The notes under the pieces were generated by a model. That model was not told where the DNA came from, did no database searches, and saw only the letters and a program-made list of their open reading frames with translations. Below are positions 50,005 to 58,436 of a stretch of DNA of 64,000 nucleotides, in pieces (position 1 is the first letter of the stretch; every line of letters starts with the position of its first letter). The translations under genes and the position numbers were made by a program. This DNA is from Bradyrhizobium sp. CSA112. Its GTDB lineage: Bacteria > Pseudomonadota > Alphaproteobacteria > Rhizobiales > Xanthobacteraceae. The stretch covers positions 95,271-159,270 of the forward strand of contig NZ_JAACFS010000015.1 of NCBI RefSeq assembly GCF_029051645.1, read 5' to 3'.

Positions 50005-51573
50005 TCATTCGAGATCGATCGCCTGATAGCGTCCGCTTTCATCGAGCGCCGTGCCCCAGATCTTGTGCGAGGCCTGATGCTCGGAGCGGCCGAACCCGAG
50101 CGAGGTCCCGAGACCGAGGTCGAGATTGCGCATCGTCTCCAGCGTATCGATCAGCTTCTCGGTATCGAGCTGAGGCCCGGCCCGCTTGATGCCCTGAATC
50201 AGGACGTTGGCGGCAACATAGCCCTCGAGCGACACGTAGTCGGGTGCCTCGCCGGGAAAATATTTGGCGAGCGCGTTCTTGTATTCGAGCACGGCCGACG
50301 AATAGCCCGACACTGCCGGCACCACCTGCGTCACGATCACGCCGTTGGTGTAACGCGGTCCCAGCAGCTTCAATTCCTCGGCAAGCGCGGTAGAGCCGAC
50401 GAACGAAACGTTGGAGTAGATCATTCCGGGATAGAGGTCGCGCGTCTTCTCGATGAACCTCGCCGCGGCCCGGTAGGTGGCGACCATGACGACGGCCTTG
50501 ATCGGCGGCTTCGCAAGCTTCAACTGGTTGATCGCATCGTCCACGTCGACGGTGTTTCGCGCATAGTTGAGCCGGACGATGGCGCCGTCGTTCACGCCCA
50601 TGGAGCGGAACGCTTTTGCGACCCCTGCAAATCCGGCGTCGCCATACGAGTCCTGCTGCGCAAACACCGCGATCTGCCGAGGCTGCAGCCGGCGTATCTT
50701 GACGAGGTAGCGGACGACCGCGTCGGTTTCCTCGGCATAGCTGGCGCGGTAGTTGAACACGTAGCGATCCGGCGGATCGTTGCGCAGGATGTTGGCGCCG
50801 GTGAAGGCCCCGAAGAACAGCATCCGGCGCTCGAGCGCATAGGGGACCGCCACCGCCGCGGTCGGCGTGCCGACATTGCCGACGATGCCGAACACCTGGT
50901 CCTTTTCATAGAGCTGCTTCATCGCTTCCGGGGTGCGCGAAGGCTCGTAGCCGTCGTCGGCGGCGAACAATTTGAGCATCCGCCCGTCGACGCCGCCGGA
51001 ATCGTTGATCCGGTTGAAGGCGGTCTCGATGCCGAGCTTCATCTGGCGGCCGAGCTCCCTGGCGGAGCCGGAGAAGGGGGCCGCGATGCCGAAGCGGATT
51101 TCCTTTTCGCCGATGCCGCGCGGCAGCGGGCCGGCCGGGACGTTGGCCGTCGGCGCGGTCGCTGCATTTGCGGCGGTCGCCGCGGCGGCAGGCGAGGGGC
51201 CGATCACGCTGGAGAGGCTCGGTCCAGAGATCGAGCGTTCGAGATCGGCAAGCTGACGGTCGGCCCGAATGCAGTCGATCCTGCCCGAGGTAACGGCGGC
51301 GCGTCCTTCGGCCATGCTGCGATCGAACACCTGGCTGAGATCGGAACGTTCTGCCTCGTTGGACGAGGCTTCCCGGATCACCTGTGAAAACTTGTCGGCA
51401 ATGGTCTGGATGCGGGGACGCGCAATGTCGCGGCAGGCCTGTGCCGAGCCGATCACGGGGCCGACACGGCCTGCAAGATCACGCACGATCGTGATATCGC
51501 CGGCGGCTTGCGCGCTGCCCGCAATGCCGATGAGCACAGCCCCGACCAGCAAGGTCATCCGGTGTGAGGTCAT
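50005..51573 (-). CDS. LivK-like periplasmic binding protein with an N-terminal extra domain
   Basis: The product is 522 residues with a signal peptide ending A-Q-A-A. Residues about 25-120 form an unknown helical region with two cysteines, linked by an Ala/Pro/Thr-rich stretch (about 120-150). From about residue 155 it is a branched-chain-amino-acid-type receptor: I-R-F-G-I-A-A-P-F-S-G-S-A-R-E-L-G-R-Q-M, F-N-R-I-N-D-S-G-G-V-D-G-R and G-N-V-G-T-P-T. It may bind an amino acid or aromatic ligand. No ABC permease or ATPase is near. The upstream gene at 51640 encodes a membrane protein. Confidence 0.85.
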   Translation of the reverse strand: MTSHRMTLLVGAVLIGIAGSAQAAGDITIVRDLAGRVGPVIGSAQACRDIARPRIQTIADKFSQVIREASSNEAERSDLSQVFDRSMAEGRAAVTSGRIDCIRADRQLADLERSISGPSLSSVIGPSPAAAATAANAATAPTANVPAGPLPRGIGEKEIRFGIAAPFSGSARELGRQMKLGIETAFNRINDSGGVDGRMLKLFAADDGYEPSRTPEAMKQLYEKDQVFGIVGNVGTPTAAVAVPYALERRMLFFGAFTGANILRNDPPDRYVFNYRASYAEETDAVVRYLVKIRRLQPRQIAVFAQQDSYGDAGFAGVAKAFRSMGVNDGAIVRLNYARNTVDVDDAINQLKLAKPPIKAVVMVATYRAAARFIEKTRDLYPGMIYSNVSFVGSTALAEELKLLGPRYTNGVIVTQVVPAVSGYSSAVLEYKNALAKYFPGEAPDYVSLEGYVAANVLIQGIKRAGPQLDTEKLIDTLETMRNLDLGLGTSLGFGRSEHQASHKIWGTALDESGRYQAIDLE

Positions 51574-51639
51574 GGCAGACTCCTTGAGAACAAGATCGTC
51601 GTAAGTCGGTTCTCGGGCATGGTCAGCCCTCCGTCTGGA

Positions 51640-52191
51640 TTATGGGTTGGTGCGTTGGGGCGTGGCCGGATCCGGCTTCTCGCGCCACTGCATGAACTGC
51701 TTGAGCAATTGGCTGTCCTGGTCGGACGCCGCCGGCGCGCTCGGCGGCGTGGAGGCGAGAAGGGCCTGGAATTCGTTGATCGCAGGCTTTGGCGAAGCCT
51801 CCGTGGACTGGAACAAAGTGGTCTTGATCGACTGCGCGACGTTGGAGAACGTCGACGTCGATGGCTCACCGTCGCTTTGCCGCGAGCCGGGCACGGCGAC
51901 GACGAAGAACAGCGCCACGAGCGCCGCGACGCCGATGGCGCCGGCGAAGCGTGCCGCGACGGTCCACAATGCCTTTTTCGACTCCAGGCCGGGCTCGTGC
52001 ATCACCTCGGGATCGAGGGGATGGCGCAGCGCGTCGGATACCGCGCTCTCGAGCTGGGAGTCGAACGACACCGGAGAAAACGGCGTCTCGGGGCTTGCAC
52101 CGCGCATCCCCGACCGCTCACGTAGCGAGCGCGGCGCGTAGTACAGGGGGTCGCGGGGATTGAGGTGGTCCTGCTCACTCACACTACTCAT
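51640..52191 (-). CDS. Single-span membrane protein of unknown function (183 aa)
   Basis: The ATG at 52191 has AGGAG eight bases upstream; a longer frame reaching 52437 lacks such a site. The N-terminal 85 residues are hydrophilic and Pro/Arg-rich, with R-S-L-R-E-R-S-G-M-R-G. One hydrophobic helix at about 88-108 (G-A-I-G-V-A-A-L-V-A-L-F-F-V-V-A-V) is followed by a Ser/Thr/Pro-rich end with Q-L-L-K-Q-F-M-Q-W-R. It lies 66 bases upstream of the LivK-like gene on the same strand, so both probably form one unit. Family not recognised; the N-terminus is likely cytoplasmic. Confidence 0.75.
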   Translation of the reverse strand: MSSVSEQDHLNPRDPLYYAPRSLRERSGMRGASPETPFSPVSFDSQLESAVSDALRHPLDPEVMHEPGLESKKALWTVAARFAGAIGVAALVALFFVVAVPGSRQSDGEPSTSTFSNVAQSIKTTLFQSTEASPKPAINEFQALLASTPPSAPAASDQDSQLLKQFMQWREKPDPATPQRTNP

Positions 52192-52802
52192 ACGCTCACT
52201 CCTCATGGCACTTGGCGGGTTACCCGGCGGATTAGGCGGCGGCGAAACGGCTGCGGAGACATCGGACAGGAGTTCCAGCTCATGGAGGAGGCGCGCGGAG
52301 GAATCTCCGTCCGCCTTCCACCCGTTGCCAGGCTTGGTTGGAAGATTTGAATCAGAATGTAGGGCGTCGTCCCTGTTTCCGACGACACCTGTCTGCGAGA
52401 TACGATCTCGCGACCACTCCACGCCCACGGCTTCCACTGCCCTCGTCCCCTGCCGGCAAATGTCCCGTCATGCCCGACGGAATGAGCTGCCAGACCCCAG
52501 GGAGTCCGCCAGCCTCATAAGTTTCACTCATAAGTTTGTTGGAGCCGCGCGAGGACTAATTTAGGTCGGAAACGTGACGAAAGTAAGTTGAGGTCCTGTT
52601 AACTACAACCGCGCGCGACCCCTTTACGCAAAGGCTTTGACGCGCATTCCCAAGCGGTCAGCAGCAAGAATCGGCCACAAATGCGCCGGATTCGCTGCGT
52701 GTTGCGCTGTTTTCTGCGCGCAGCGCGCGTTGTCGCATTAATTACTCGTTAACCAACTTCGTCGATTGTTAACTATTCAATAAGAAAGGCGAGTCGAGCA
52801 TC
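52192..52802. other. Regulatory gap of about 600 bases between divergent units
   Basis: No gene is supported here. The stretch becomes AT-rich towards the right. A direct repeat CTCATAAGTTT occurs at 52514-52524 and 52527-52537. Two GTTAAC motifs lie at about 52597 and 52767 in GTTAACTA contexts before minC. Open frames on the plus strand across 52160-52564 have no ribosome binding site or family content. Confidence 0.6.
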
Positions 52803-53504
52803 ATGGACGTCCGAGCGGATCCCACGCGTCAACTGGTTCGGCTGCGCGGCCGCTCCTATGTCGCGTTTGTGTTCAGCCCAGTCGTGCCGATCGTGGAGTG
52901 GCTCGCCGAGATCGACGCTACGCTGGCGCGCTCGCCCGGCTATTTCGTCGGCAAGCCGATCGTGCTCGATCTTTCCTCTGTCGATCTCAGCGCCTCGGCG
53001 ATCTCCCATCTTCTCGGCAGCTTAGGCGAACGCAACATCCGCGTCCTCGGCATCGAGGGCGTGGAGGAAGAGCGCCTTGGTGCGAACATGCCGCCTTTGC
53101 TGACGGGCGGCCGCGCCTGCGTGATCACGCGAAACGAGCCGGCGCAGAAGCCCGAGCCCGAAGCCAGGCCGAAGCCGACCTCGCTGCTGCTCGAAAGCCC
53201 GGTGCGTTCGGGTCAGTCGATCATCTTCATCGAGGGCGATGTCACGGTGCTCGGCTCGGTCGGGTCGGGCGCGGAGATCGTTGCCGGCGGATCGATCCAC
53301 ATCTACGGGACGCTGCGCGGCCGCGCGATGGCGGGCGTCAACGGCAATTCCAATGCGCGGATCTACTGCCAGAAGATCGAGGCGGAGCTGCTCGCCATCG
53401 ACGGCTACTACCAGACTGCAGAAGAAATCGACGAGTCGCTCCGCAATCGCCCGGCGCAAGCCTGGCTGCAGGGCGACACCATGAAAATTACCCCGCTGAA
53501 TTAA
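52803..53504 (+). CDS. minC: Septum site-determining protein MinC
   Basis: MinC blocks FtsZ ring assembly away from mid-cell. The product is 233 residues. The N-terminal half is the less conserved inhibitory domain (V-R-L-R-G-R-S-Y-V-A-F-V). The C-terminal half is the beta-helix: P-V-R-S-G-Q-S-I, E-G-D-V-T-V-L-G-S-V-G-S-G-A-E-I-V-A-G-G-S-I-H-I-Y-G-T-L-R-G-R-A and G-V-N-G-N-S-N-A-R-I, the region that binds MinD and the membrane. It heads the minCDE operon, with minD 20 bases downstream. Confidence 0.97.
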   Translation: MDVRADPTRQLVRLRGRSYVAFVFSPVVPIVEWLAEIDATLARSPGYFVGKPIVLDLSSVDLSASAISHLLGSLGERNIRVLGIEGVEEERLGANMPPLLTGGRACVITRNEPAQKPEPEARPKPTSLLLESPVRSGQSIIFIEGDVTVLGSVGSGAEIVAGGSIHIYGTLRGRAMAGVNGNSNARIYCQKIEAELLAIDGYYQTAEEIDESLRNRPAQAWLQGDTMKITPLN

Positions 53505-53523
53505 CCGGCTAAGGAGATCACGT

Positions 53524-54339
53524 ATGGCCAAGGTCCTGGTCGTTACCTCAGGCAAGGGAGGCGTTGGAAAGACCACCTCTACTGCTGCGCTCGGCGCGGC
53601 GCTTGCCCAGGGCGGGCAAAGCGTCGTGGTGGTCGATTTCGACGTCGGCTTGCGCAACCTCGATCTTGTGATGGGCGCCGAACGCCGCGTGGTGTTCGAC
53701 CTCATCAACGTGGTGCAGGGCGTCGCCAAGCTGCCGCAGGCCTTGATCCGCGACAAGCGGCTGGAGAATCTCTGGCTGCTCCCGGCCTCTCAGACCCGCG
53801 ACAAGGATGCGCTGACCGACGAGGGCGTCGGCCGCGTCATCGCCGAGCTCAGGAGCCGGTTCGACTGGATCCTGTGCGACAGCCCGGCCGGCATCGAGCG
53901 CGGCGCGACGCTCGCCATGCGCTTTGCCGATGAAGCCGTCATCGTCACCAATCCCGAAGTTTCCTCGGTGCGCGATTCCGACCGCATCATCGGCATGCTC
54001 GATTCAAAAACGGTAAGGGCGGAGCGCGGCGAGCGTGTGGAGAAGCACGTGCTGATCACCCGCTATGATCCGGCGCGCGCGGCGCGCGGCGAGATGCTCA
54101 ATATCGACGACATTCTGGAAATCCTCGCGACACCCTTGATCGGCATCATTCCCGAAAGCCAGGATGTCCTGAAGGCGTCCAACGTCGGCACGCCGGTGAC
54201 GCTCAACAATGCGGAGAGTGCACCGGCCCGCGCCTATATCGATGCGGCACGCCGCCTGATGGGCGAGGAAGTCGCCATGGTCGTGCCTGCCGAGCGCAAG
54301 GGCTTCATGAACCGGCTGTTGGGACGGAGAGCTGCATGA
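53524..54339 (+). CDS. minD: Septum site-determining ATPase MinD
   Basis: MinD is a membrane-associated ATPase that recruits MinC and oscillates with MinE. The product is 271 residues. It has the deviant Walker A K-G-G-V-G-K-T-T near residue 11, D-F-D-V-G-L-R-N-L-D-L-V-M-G near 42 and the switch D-S-P-A-G-I-E near 120. The basic amphipathic C-terminal helix (K-G-F-M-N-R-L-L-G-R-R) that anchors the protein is present. The last codons overlap minE by four bases. Confidence 0.98.
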   Translation: MAKVLVVTSGKGGVGKTTSTAALGAALAQGGQSVVVVDFDVGLRNLDLVMGAERRVVFDLINVVQGVAKLPQALIRDKRLENLWLLPASQTRDKDALTDEGVGRVIAELRSRFDWILCDSPAGIERGATLAMRFADEAVIVTNPEVSSVRDSDRIIGMLDSKTVRAERGERVEKHVLITRYDPARAARGEMLNIDDILEILATPLIGIIPESQDVLKASNVGTPVTLNNAESAPARAYIDAARRLMGEEVAMVVPAERKGFMNRLLGRRAA

Positions 54340-54632
54340 GCATGAACCTGCTGCGGCTGTTCGGCGGCCGCAACGCATCCGCTCCGGTTGCGCGGGAGCG
54401 GCTGCAGATTCTGCTGGCGCATGAGCGCGGGCTGCTCGGTCAGTCCGACCTGCTCGTCACGCTGCGGGAGGAGATTCTCGCTGTCGTGTCGAAACATGTG
54501 GCGCTCGATCCGGACAAGGTCATCGTCAAGCTGGAGCGGGGCAAGAGCGTCTCGACGCTGGAGGTCGACATCGAAGTGCCCAATGATTTCGACAAGGCGA
54601 AGGCGGCCATCCAGAGGCGCATGGCCGGCTGA
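54336..54632 (+). CDS. minE: Cell division topological specificity factor MinE
   Basis: MinE stimulates MinD ATPase activity and gives the system its position information. The product is 98 residues starting M-S-M-N-L-L-R-L-F-G, followed by A-R-E-R-L-Q-I-L-L-A-H-E-R, the MinD-binding helix, and V-E-V-D-I-E-V-P. The start overlaps the minD stop (ATGA). It completes the operon, as is usual in rhizobia. Confidence 0.97.
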   Translation: MSMNLLRLFGGRNASAPVARERLQILLAHERGLLGQSDLLVTLREEILAVVSKHVALDPDKVIVKLERGKSVSTLEVDIEVPNDFDKAKAAIQRRMAG

Positions 54633-54697
54633 AGCAGGAGCCCGGCTCTGCGGAGCAGCGGTACGCGCTGCACCGCGTCCGGGGACACGGAGCAGCG

Positions 54698-54775
54698 TTA
54701 CCCCACCATCCGCACGCGGCCGGCCCAGAAGCTGGCCTTCAGCACCTTCTTGTTGACCTTGCCGCCGCCGCTCAT
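54698..54775 (-). pseudogene. Remnant of the C-terminus of an AMP-dependent acyl-CoA synthetase
   Basis: Only about 25 codons, reading G-G-K-V-N-K-K-V-L-K-A-S-F-W-A-G-R-V-R-M-V-G then TAA on the minus strand. G-K-V-x-K-K-x-L-K, including the catalytic-type Lys context, and the W-A-G-R ending are usual for the end of acyl-CoA synthetases. Nothing coding for the remaining enzyme is present upstream, so this is a leftover of a deleted gene. The open frame continues back towards 55048, but the extended part is antisense to the NMO gene. Confidence 0.6.
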
Positions 54776-54877
54776 CTTGTTCTTCCTTCCGCCTGCTTTG
54801 TCCGCGGCTTTAATCGTGCCAAGGTTGGCGCGAACGCTGGCACAACAAGCAAGTGGCTCAAGCCTGGAAGAAACGCC

Positions 54878-55858
54878 TTGCCATCCGTCGATGCTCTCTC
54901 GCGCTTTCGCGACCGCCTCAGCCTGCCGCTGATCGCGGCACCGATGTTTCTCGTCTCCGGCACCGAGCTCGTGGTCGCCGCCTGCCGCAACGGCGTGATC
55001 GGCTCGTTTCCCACGGTCAATTGCCGTAGCCCTGAACAACTCGAGCAATGGCTAACGGAGATCGACATCAGGTTGAACGCGCATGCGGATGCCAGCGGTA
55101 AACCGTCAGCGCCGGTCTGCGCCAATCTGATCGTGCATCGCTCCAATGCGCGGCTGGAGCAGGATCTTGAGGTGCTGCTGCGGCACCGGCCGGAGATGGT
55201 GATCACTTCGGTCGGTTCGCCCGCGCCGGTGATCGGGCCGCTGCATGATGCCGGCGCGCTGGTGTTTGCCGATGTCGCCTCGATTCGACATGCCGAGCGC
55301 GCCGTCGCCGCGGGCGCGGACGGACTGGTGCTGCTGACGGCCGGCGCGGGCGGCCAGACCGGCTGGCTCAACCCCTTCGTATTCGTGCGCGCGGTGCGCG
55401 CGTTCTTCGATGGGCCGCTGGTGCTGGCGGGCGGCATCACCGACGGCCACGCCTTGCGCGCGGCCGAGGCCCTCGGCTGCGATCTCGCCTATATGGGCAC
55501 CAAGTTCATCGCTACCCGCGAGAGCATGGCGGATATCAGATACAAGGAACTGCTGGTTGCGAGCACCGCCGACGATGTGCTGCTGACATCAGCATTCACG
55601 GGCTTGCAGACCAACATGTTGCGGCCATCGATCGAGGCCGCCGGTCTGGATCCGGATAATTTGCCGCTGCGCGGCGCGATCGATATCGCCAAGGATATCG
55701 ACATCGGTGTCCGCGAAAGCAGCCCCAAGCGCTGGAAGGATATCTGGAGCGCAGGCCATTCCGTCTCGGGCGTGACGGAAGTGTTGTCTGTCGACGAGTT
55801 GGTTGCGCGCACGCTCGCGGAATATCGTGCGGCCGCCGCGCGCGTACAGCCTGGCTAG
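54878..55858 (+). CDS. Nitronate monooxygenase family protein (NMO, second copy)
   Basis: A TTG at 54878 starts a 326-residue protein; no internal ATG is better placed before L-P-L-I-A-A-P-M-F. It shares the TIM-barrel marks of the family: V-I-G-S-F-P-T-V-N, G-A-D-G-L-V-L-L-T-A-G-A-G-G-Q-T-G, V-L-A-G-G-I-T-D-G and F-A-Y-I/M-G-T-K-F-I. It is clearly paralogous to the copy at 47305 but well diverged. The FMN-dependent substrate is unknown. It lies after minE with a remnant of an acyl-CoA synthetase between them. Confidence 0.9.
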   Translation: MPSVDALSRFRDRLSLPLIAAPMFLVSGTELVVAACRNGVIGSFPTVNCRSPEQLEQWLTEIDIRLNAHADASGKPSAPVCANLIVHRSNARLEQDLEVLLRHRPEMVITSVGSPAPVIGPLHDAGALVFADVASIRHAERAVAAGADGLVLLTAGAGGQTGWLNPFVFVRAVRAFFDGPLVLAGGITDGHALRAAEALGCDLAYMGTKFIATRESMADIRYKELLVASTADDVLLTSAFTGLQTNMLRPSIEAAGLDPDNLPLRGAIDIAKDIDIGVRESSPKRWKDIWSAGHSVSGVTEVLSVDELVARTLAEYRAAAARVQPG

Positions 55859-56078
55859 GGCGTCACGCTACGCTTCTTTCATCCTGCAGCGGAGAAAGTT
55901 CCCGGCGATTGAGCGGTGCGCATCAATGTGATGCGGCAAATGCCAAGAGAAAACCGCTGCAGTGGCAAACTTCCGACACAAGATGACGGCGAAAACAGGC
56001 AATCCGACATGACGCATGCGCGAAGGCGAAACCGCTCGCGGTTTTGCCGTCGGGCGCACTTTATTCAACGAGGCTCTC

Positions 56079-58415
56079 GTGTCGCACAGGTTGCTCCCCT
56101 CGATCCTGCTGGCCTTCGTCCTGTATGCGTTCCCGGCTGTCGCCCAGCAAGGCGCTGCGCCGGCGGCGCCTCCAGCCGGCAACGCCGAGGTCCTGACGCC
56201 GGATCAGGCGAAGCGGGCGCTCGATACGCTCTCCGATGACAAGAAGCGCGCGCAGGTCATCGAGACCTTGCGCGCGATCGCCAATGCCTCGCCGCAACCG
56301 CAGGCCGCAGCGGGCGAGCCGAAATCCGCGATACCGCTCACGGCGGACAGCCTTGGCGCACAGCTCCTGCTCACGGTGTCCGAGCAGGTCGGCGAGATCT
56401 CGCGCGAGGTCGCCGACATTGCGCGGACATTGACGCATTTCCGGGCGTTCTATTACTGGTTCGTGCGGACCGCCAACGATCCGTCCGCCTATCATCAGTT
56501 GCTCGATATCGCGTGGAAGCTGGCGCTGGTGTTCATCTGCGCCCTCGCTGCCGAATGGCTGGTCTTCCACCTTATCAAACGGCCGGTGGCCCTCCTGGAA
56601 GCGTGGCTTCCGCAGATGGCGCAGGCCCCGGCGCAGACGCTGGCCATGGTCGATCCGCCATCGTCTGCTGCGGATGTTGCCGCGGCGCCCGCGCAGCATC
56701 GGCGGCGGCTCAGCCTGGCGCGCACCTGGCAGTCGCTGGTCAGGCTGCCCTTCGTCCTCGGACGCCTCGTGCTTGAACTGCTCCCGGTGCTCGTCTTCAT
56801 CGGGATCGCCACGATGTTGCTCGGCACCGGGATCGGCGATCTCTCAACCACCCGGCTTGTGATCCTCGCGGTCGTCAATGCCTATGCGCTGTCGCGCGCG
56901 CTGATCTGCGTCGTGCGGGCGCTGGCCGGTCCTTTCGGGCTGTTTCGCGTTCGTGCGGAGACCGCCGCCTATATAGAGATATGGGCGCGGCGCATCGTAA
57001 CCGTCGCTGTCTCGGGCATCGCCTTCGCCAACGTGGCGCTGCTTCTCGGCCTGCATCGCGCCGGCTACGCTGCGGTGCTCCGCCTGGTGATGCTGGTCGT
57101 GCATCTCTTTGTCGTCGTCGTCATCCTGCAGTGCCGCCGGCAGGTCGCTGACGCCATTCGCGCGCCGTCCGGCCGCGACGGCGCCGCGGCCAGGATACGC
57201 AACCGCGTCGCCGGCCTCTGGCATTATCTTGCGATCGCCCTCGACCTCGCATTGTGGGCGGTATGGGCGCTGAACATCCGCAACGGCTATTCGCTGCTGC
57301 TGCAATATTTCGTCGGCACCGTCGCGGTCGTGCTGATCGTGCGCCTCGCCACCATCCTGGTGTTGAGCCTGATCGACCGCGGCTTTCGCATCAGCCCGGA
57401 TCTGCTGCGCCGCTTCCCGGGCCTGGAGACCCGCGCCAACCGCTATCTGCCGCTGCTCCGCAACATCGTCTCGGCCGTGATTGCCTTCATCGGCTTCGTT
57501 GCACTGCTGGAGGTCTGGGGCATCAACGCCGTCGTCTGGTTCTATGGCGGCCAGATCGGCAGCCGGTTGCTGTCGGCGGTGGTGACCGTCGGCATTGCCG
57601 CGCTGGCGGCGGCGGCGATCTGGGAAGTCAGCAACGCGCTGCTGGATCGCAAGATCACTGCGCTATCGCGTGAGGGCCACTACGTGCGCGCGGCGCGGCT
57701 GCGTACCTTTCAGCCAATGCTGCGAACGGTGCTGTTGGGTGTGATCGTCACCGTCGTCGGCCTGACCGCGCTGAGCGAAATCGGCGTCAACGTCGCGCCA
57801 TTGCTCGCCGGCGCTGGCATCGTCGGCATCGCCATCGGCTTCGGCTCGCAGAAACTGGTGCAGGACCTCATCACCGGGCTGTTTCTGCTGCTCGAAAATA
57901 CCGTCCAGGTCGGCGATAACGTCACGCTGTCAGGCCTGTCGGGGACGGTGGAAAACGTATCGATTCGCACCCTTCGTCTGCGCTCCGGCGACGGCTCGGT
58001 GCACATCGTGCCGTTCAGCGCGGTGACGACGATCACCAATTCAAGCCGTGGCGCCGGCAATGCGGCCGTCAGCGTCAACGTGTCCTACAAGGAGGACACC
58101 GACCGCGCCGGCCAGATCCTTCAGGACATCGTCGCCGAGATGCGCCGCGAACCCGAATTCCAGCATTTGATACGCGGCGATCTCGAACTGTGGGGCGTCG
58201 ACAAGGTGGACGGCTCGATGGCCTCGATCGTCGGCCAGATTCGCTGCACCGATGCCGGCCGCTGGCCGGTGCAGCGGGAATTCAACCGCCGCATGAAGCG
58301 GCGATTCCAGGAGTGCGGCGTGGAAATAGCGCCGACCGCTCAAACCATTCTCATGCAGGTTCCAGCGCCTGCGGACGTGGCCGCGAATGCAAAGCCGAAG
58401 CGGGCGGCCGGCTAG
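56079..58415 (+). CDS. Large MscS-type mechanosensitive channel
   Basis: The GTG at 56079 begins a signal peptide (S-H-R-L-L-P-S-I-L-L-A-F-V then A-V-A-Q) and has CGAGG upstream; the longer frame from 56016 does not start with a signal sequence. The product is 778 residues. A periplasmic domain (about 25-140) and many helices are followed by the MscS core: G-A-G-I-V-G-I-A-I-G-F-G-S-Q-K-L-V-Q-D-L-I-T-G, L-E-N-T-V-Q-V-G-D-N-V, and V-P-F-S-A-V-T-T-I-T-N. Such channels open under membrane tension in osmotic downshock. An Ala/Lys-rich end completes it. Confidence 0.93.
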   Translation: MSHRLLPSILLAFVLYAFPAVAQQGAAPAAPPAGNAEVLTPDQAKRALDTLSDDKKRAQVIETLRAIANASPQPQAAAGEPKSAIPLTADSLGAQLLLTVSEQVGEISREVADIARTLTHFRAFYYWFVRTANDPSAYHQLLDIAWKLALVFICALAAEWLVFHLIKRPVALLEAWLPQMAQAPAQTLAMVDPPSSAADVAAAPAQHRRRLSLARTWQSLVRLPFVLGRLVLELLPVLVFIGIATMLLGTGIGDLSTTRLVILAVVNAYALSRALICVVRALAGPFGLFRVRAETAAYIEIWARRIVTVAVSGIAFANVALLLGLHRAGYAAVLRLVMLVVHLFVVVVILQCRRQVADAIRAPSGRDGAAARIRNRVAGLWHYLAIALDLALWAVWALNIRNGYSLLLQYFVGTVAVVLIVRLATILVLSLIDRGFRISPDLLRRFPGLETRANRYLPLLRNIVSAVIAFIGFVALLEVWGINAVVWFYGGQIGSRLLSAVVTVGIAALAAAAIWEVSNALLDRKITALSREGHYVRAARLRTFQPMLRTVLLGVIVTVVGLTALSEIGVNVAPLLAGAGIVGIAIGFGSQKLVQDLITGLFLLLENTVQVGDNVTLSGLSGTVENVSIRTLRLRSGDGSVHIVPFSAVTTITNSSRGAGNAAVSVNVSYKEDTDRAGQILQDIVAEMRREPEFQHLIRGDLELWGVDKVDGSMASIVGQIRCTDAGRWPVQREFNRRMKRRFQECGVEIAPTAQTILMQVPAPADVAANAKPKRAAG

Positions 58416-58436
58416 TTCGCCGCGATACCGCGCGTC

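Noticed and set aside
52160..52564. 134-codon plus-strand frame in the gap before minC
   Set aside because: It overlaps the start of the membrane-protein gene in the antisense direction and has no ribosome binding site.
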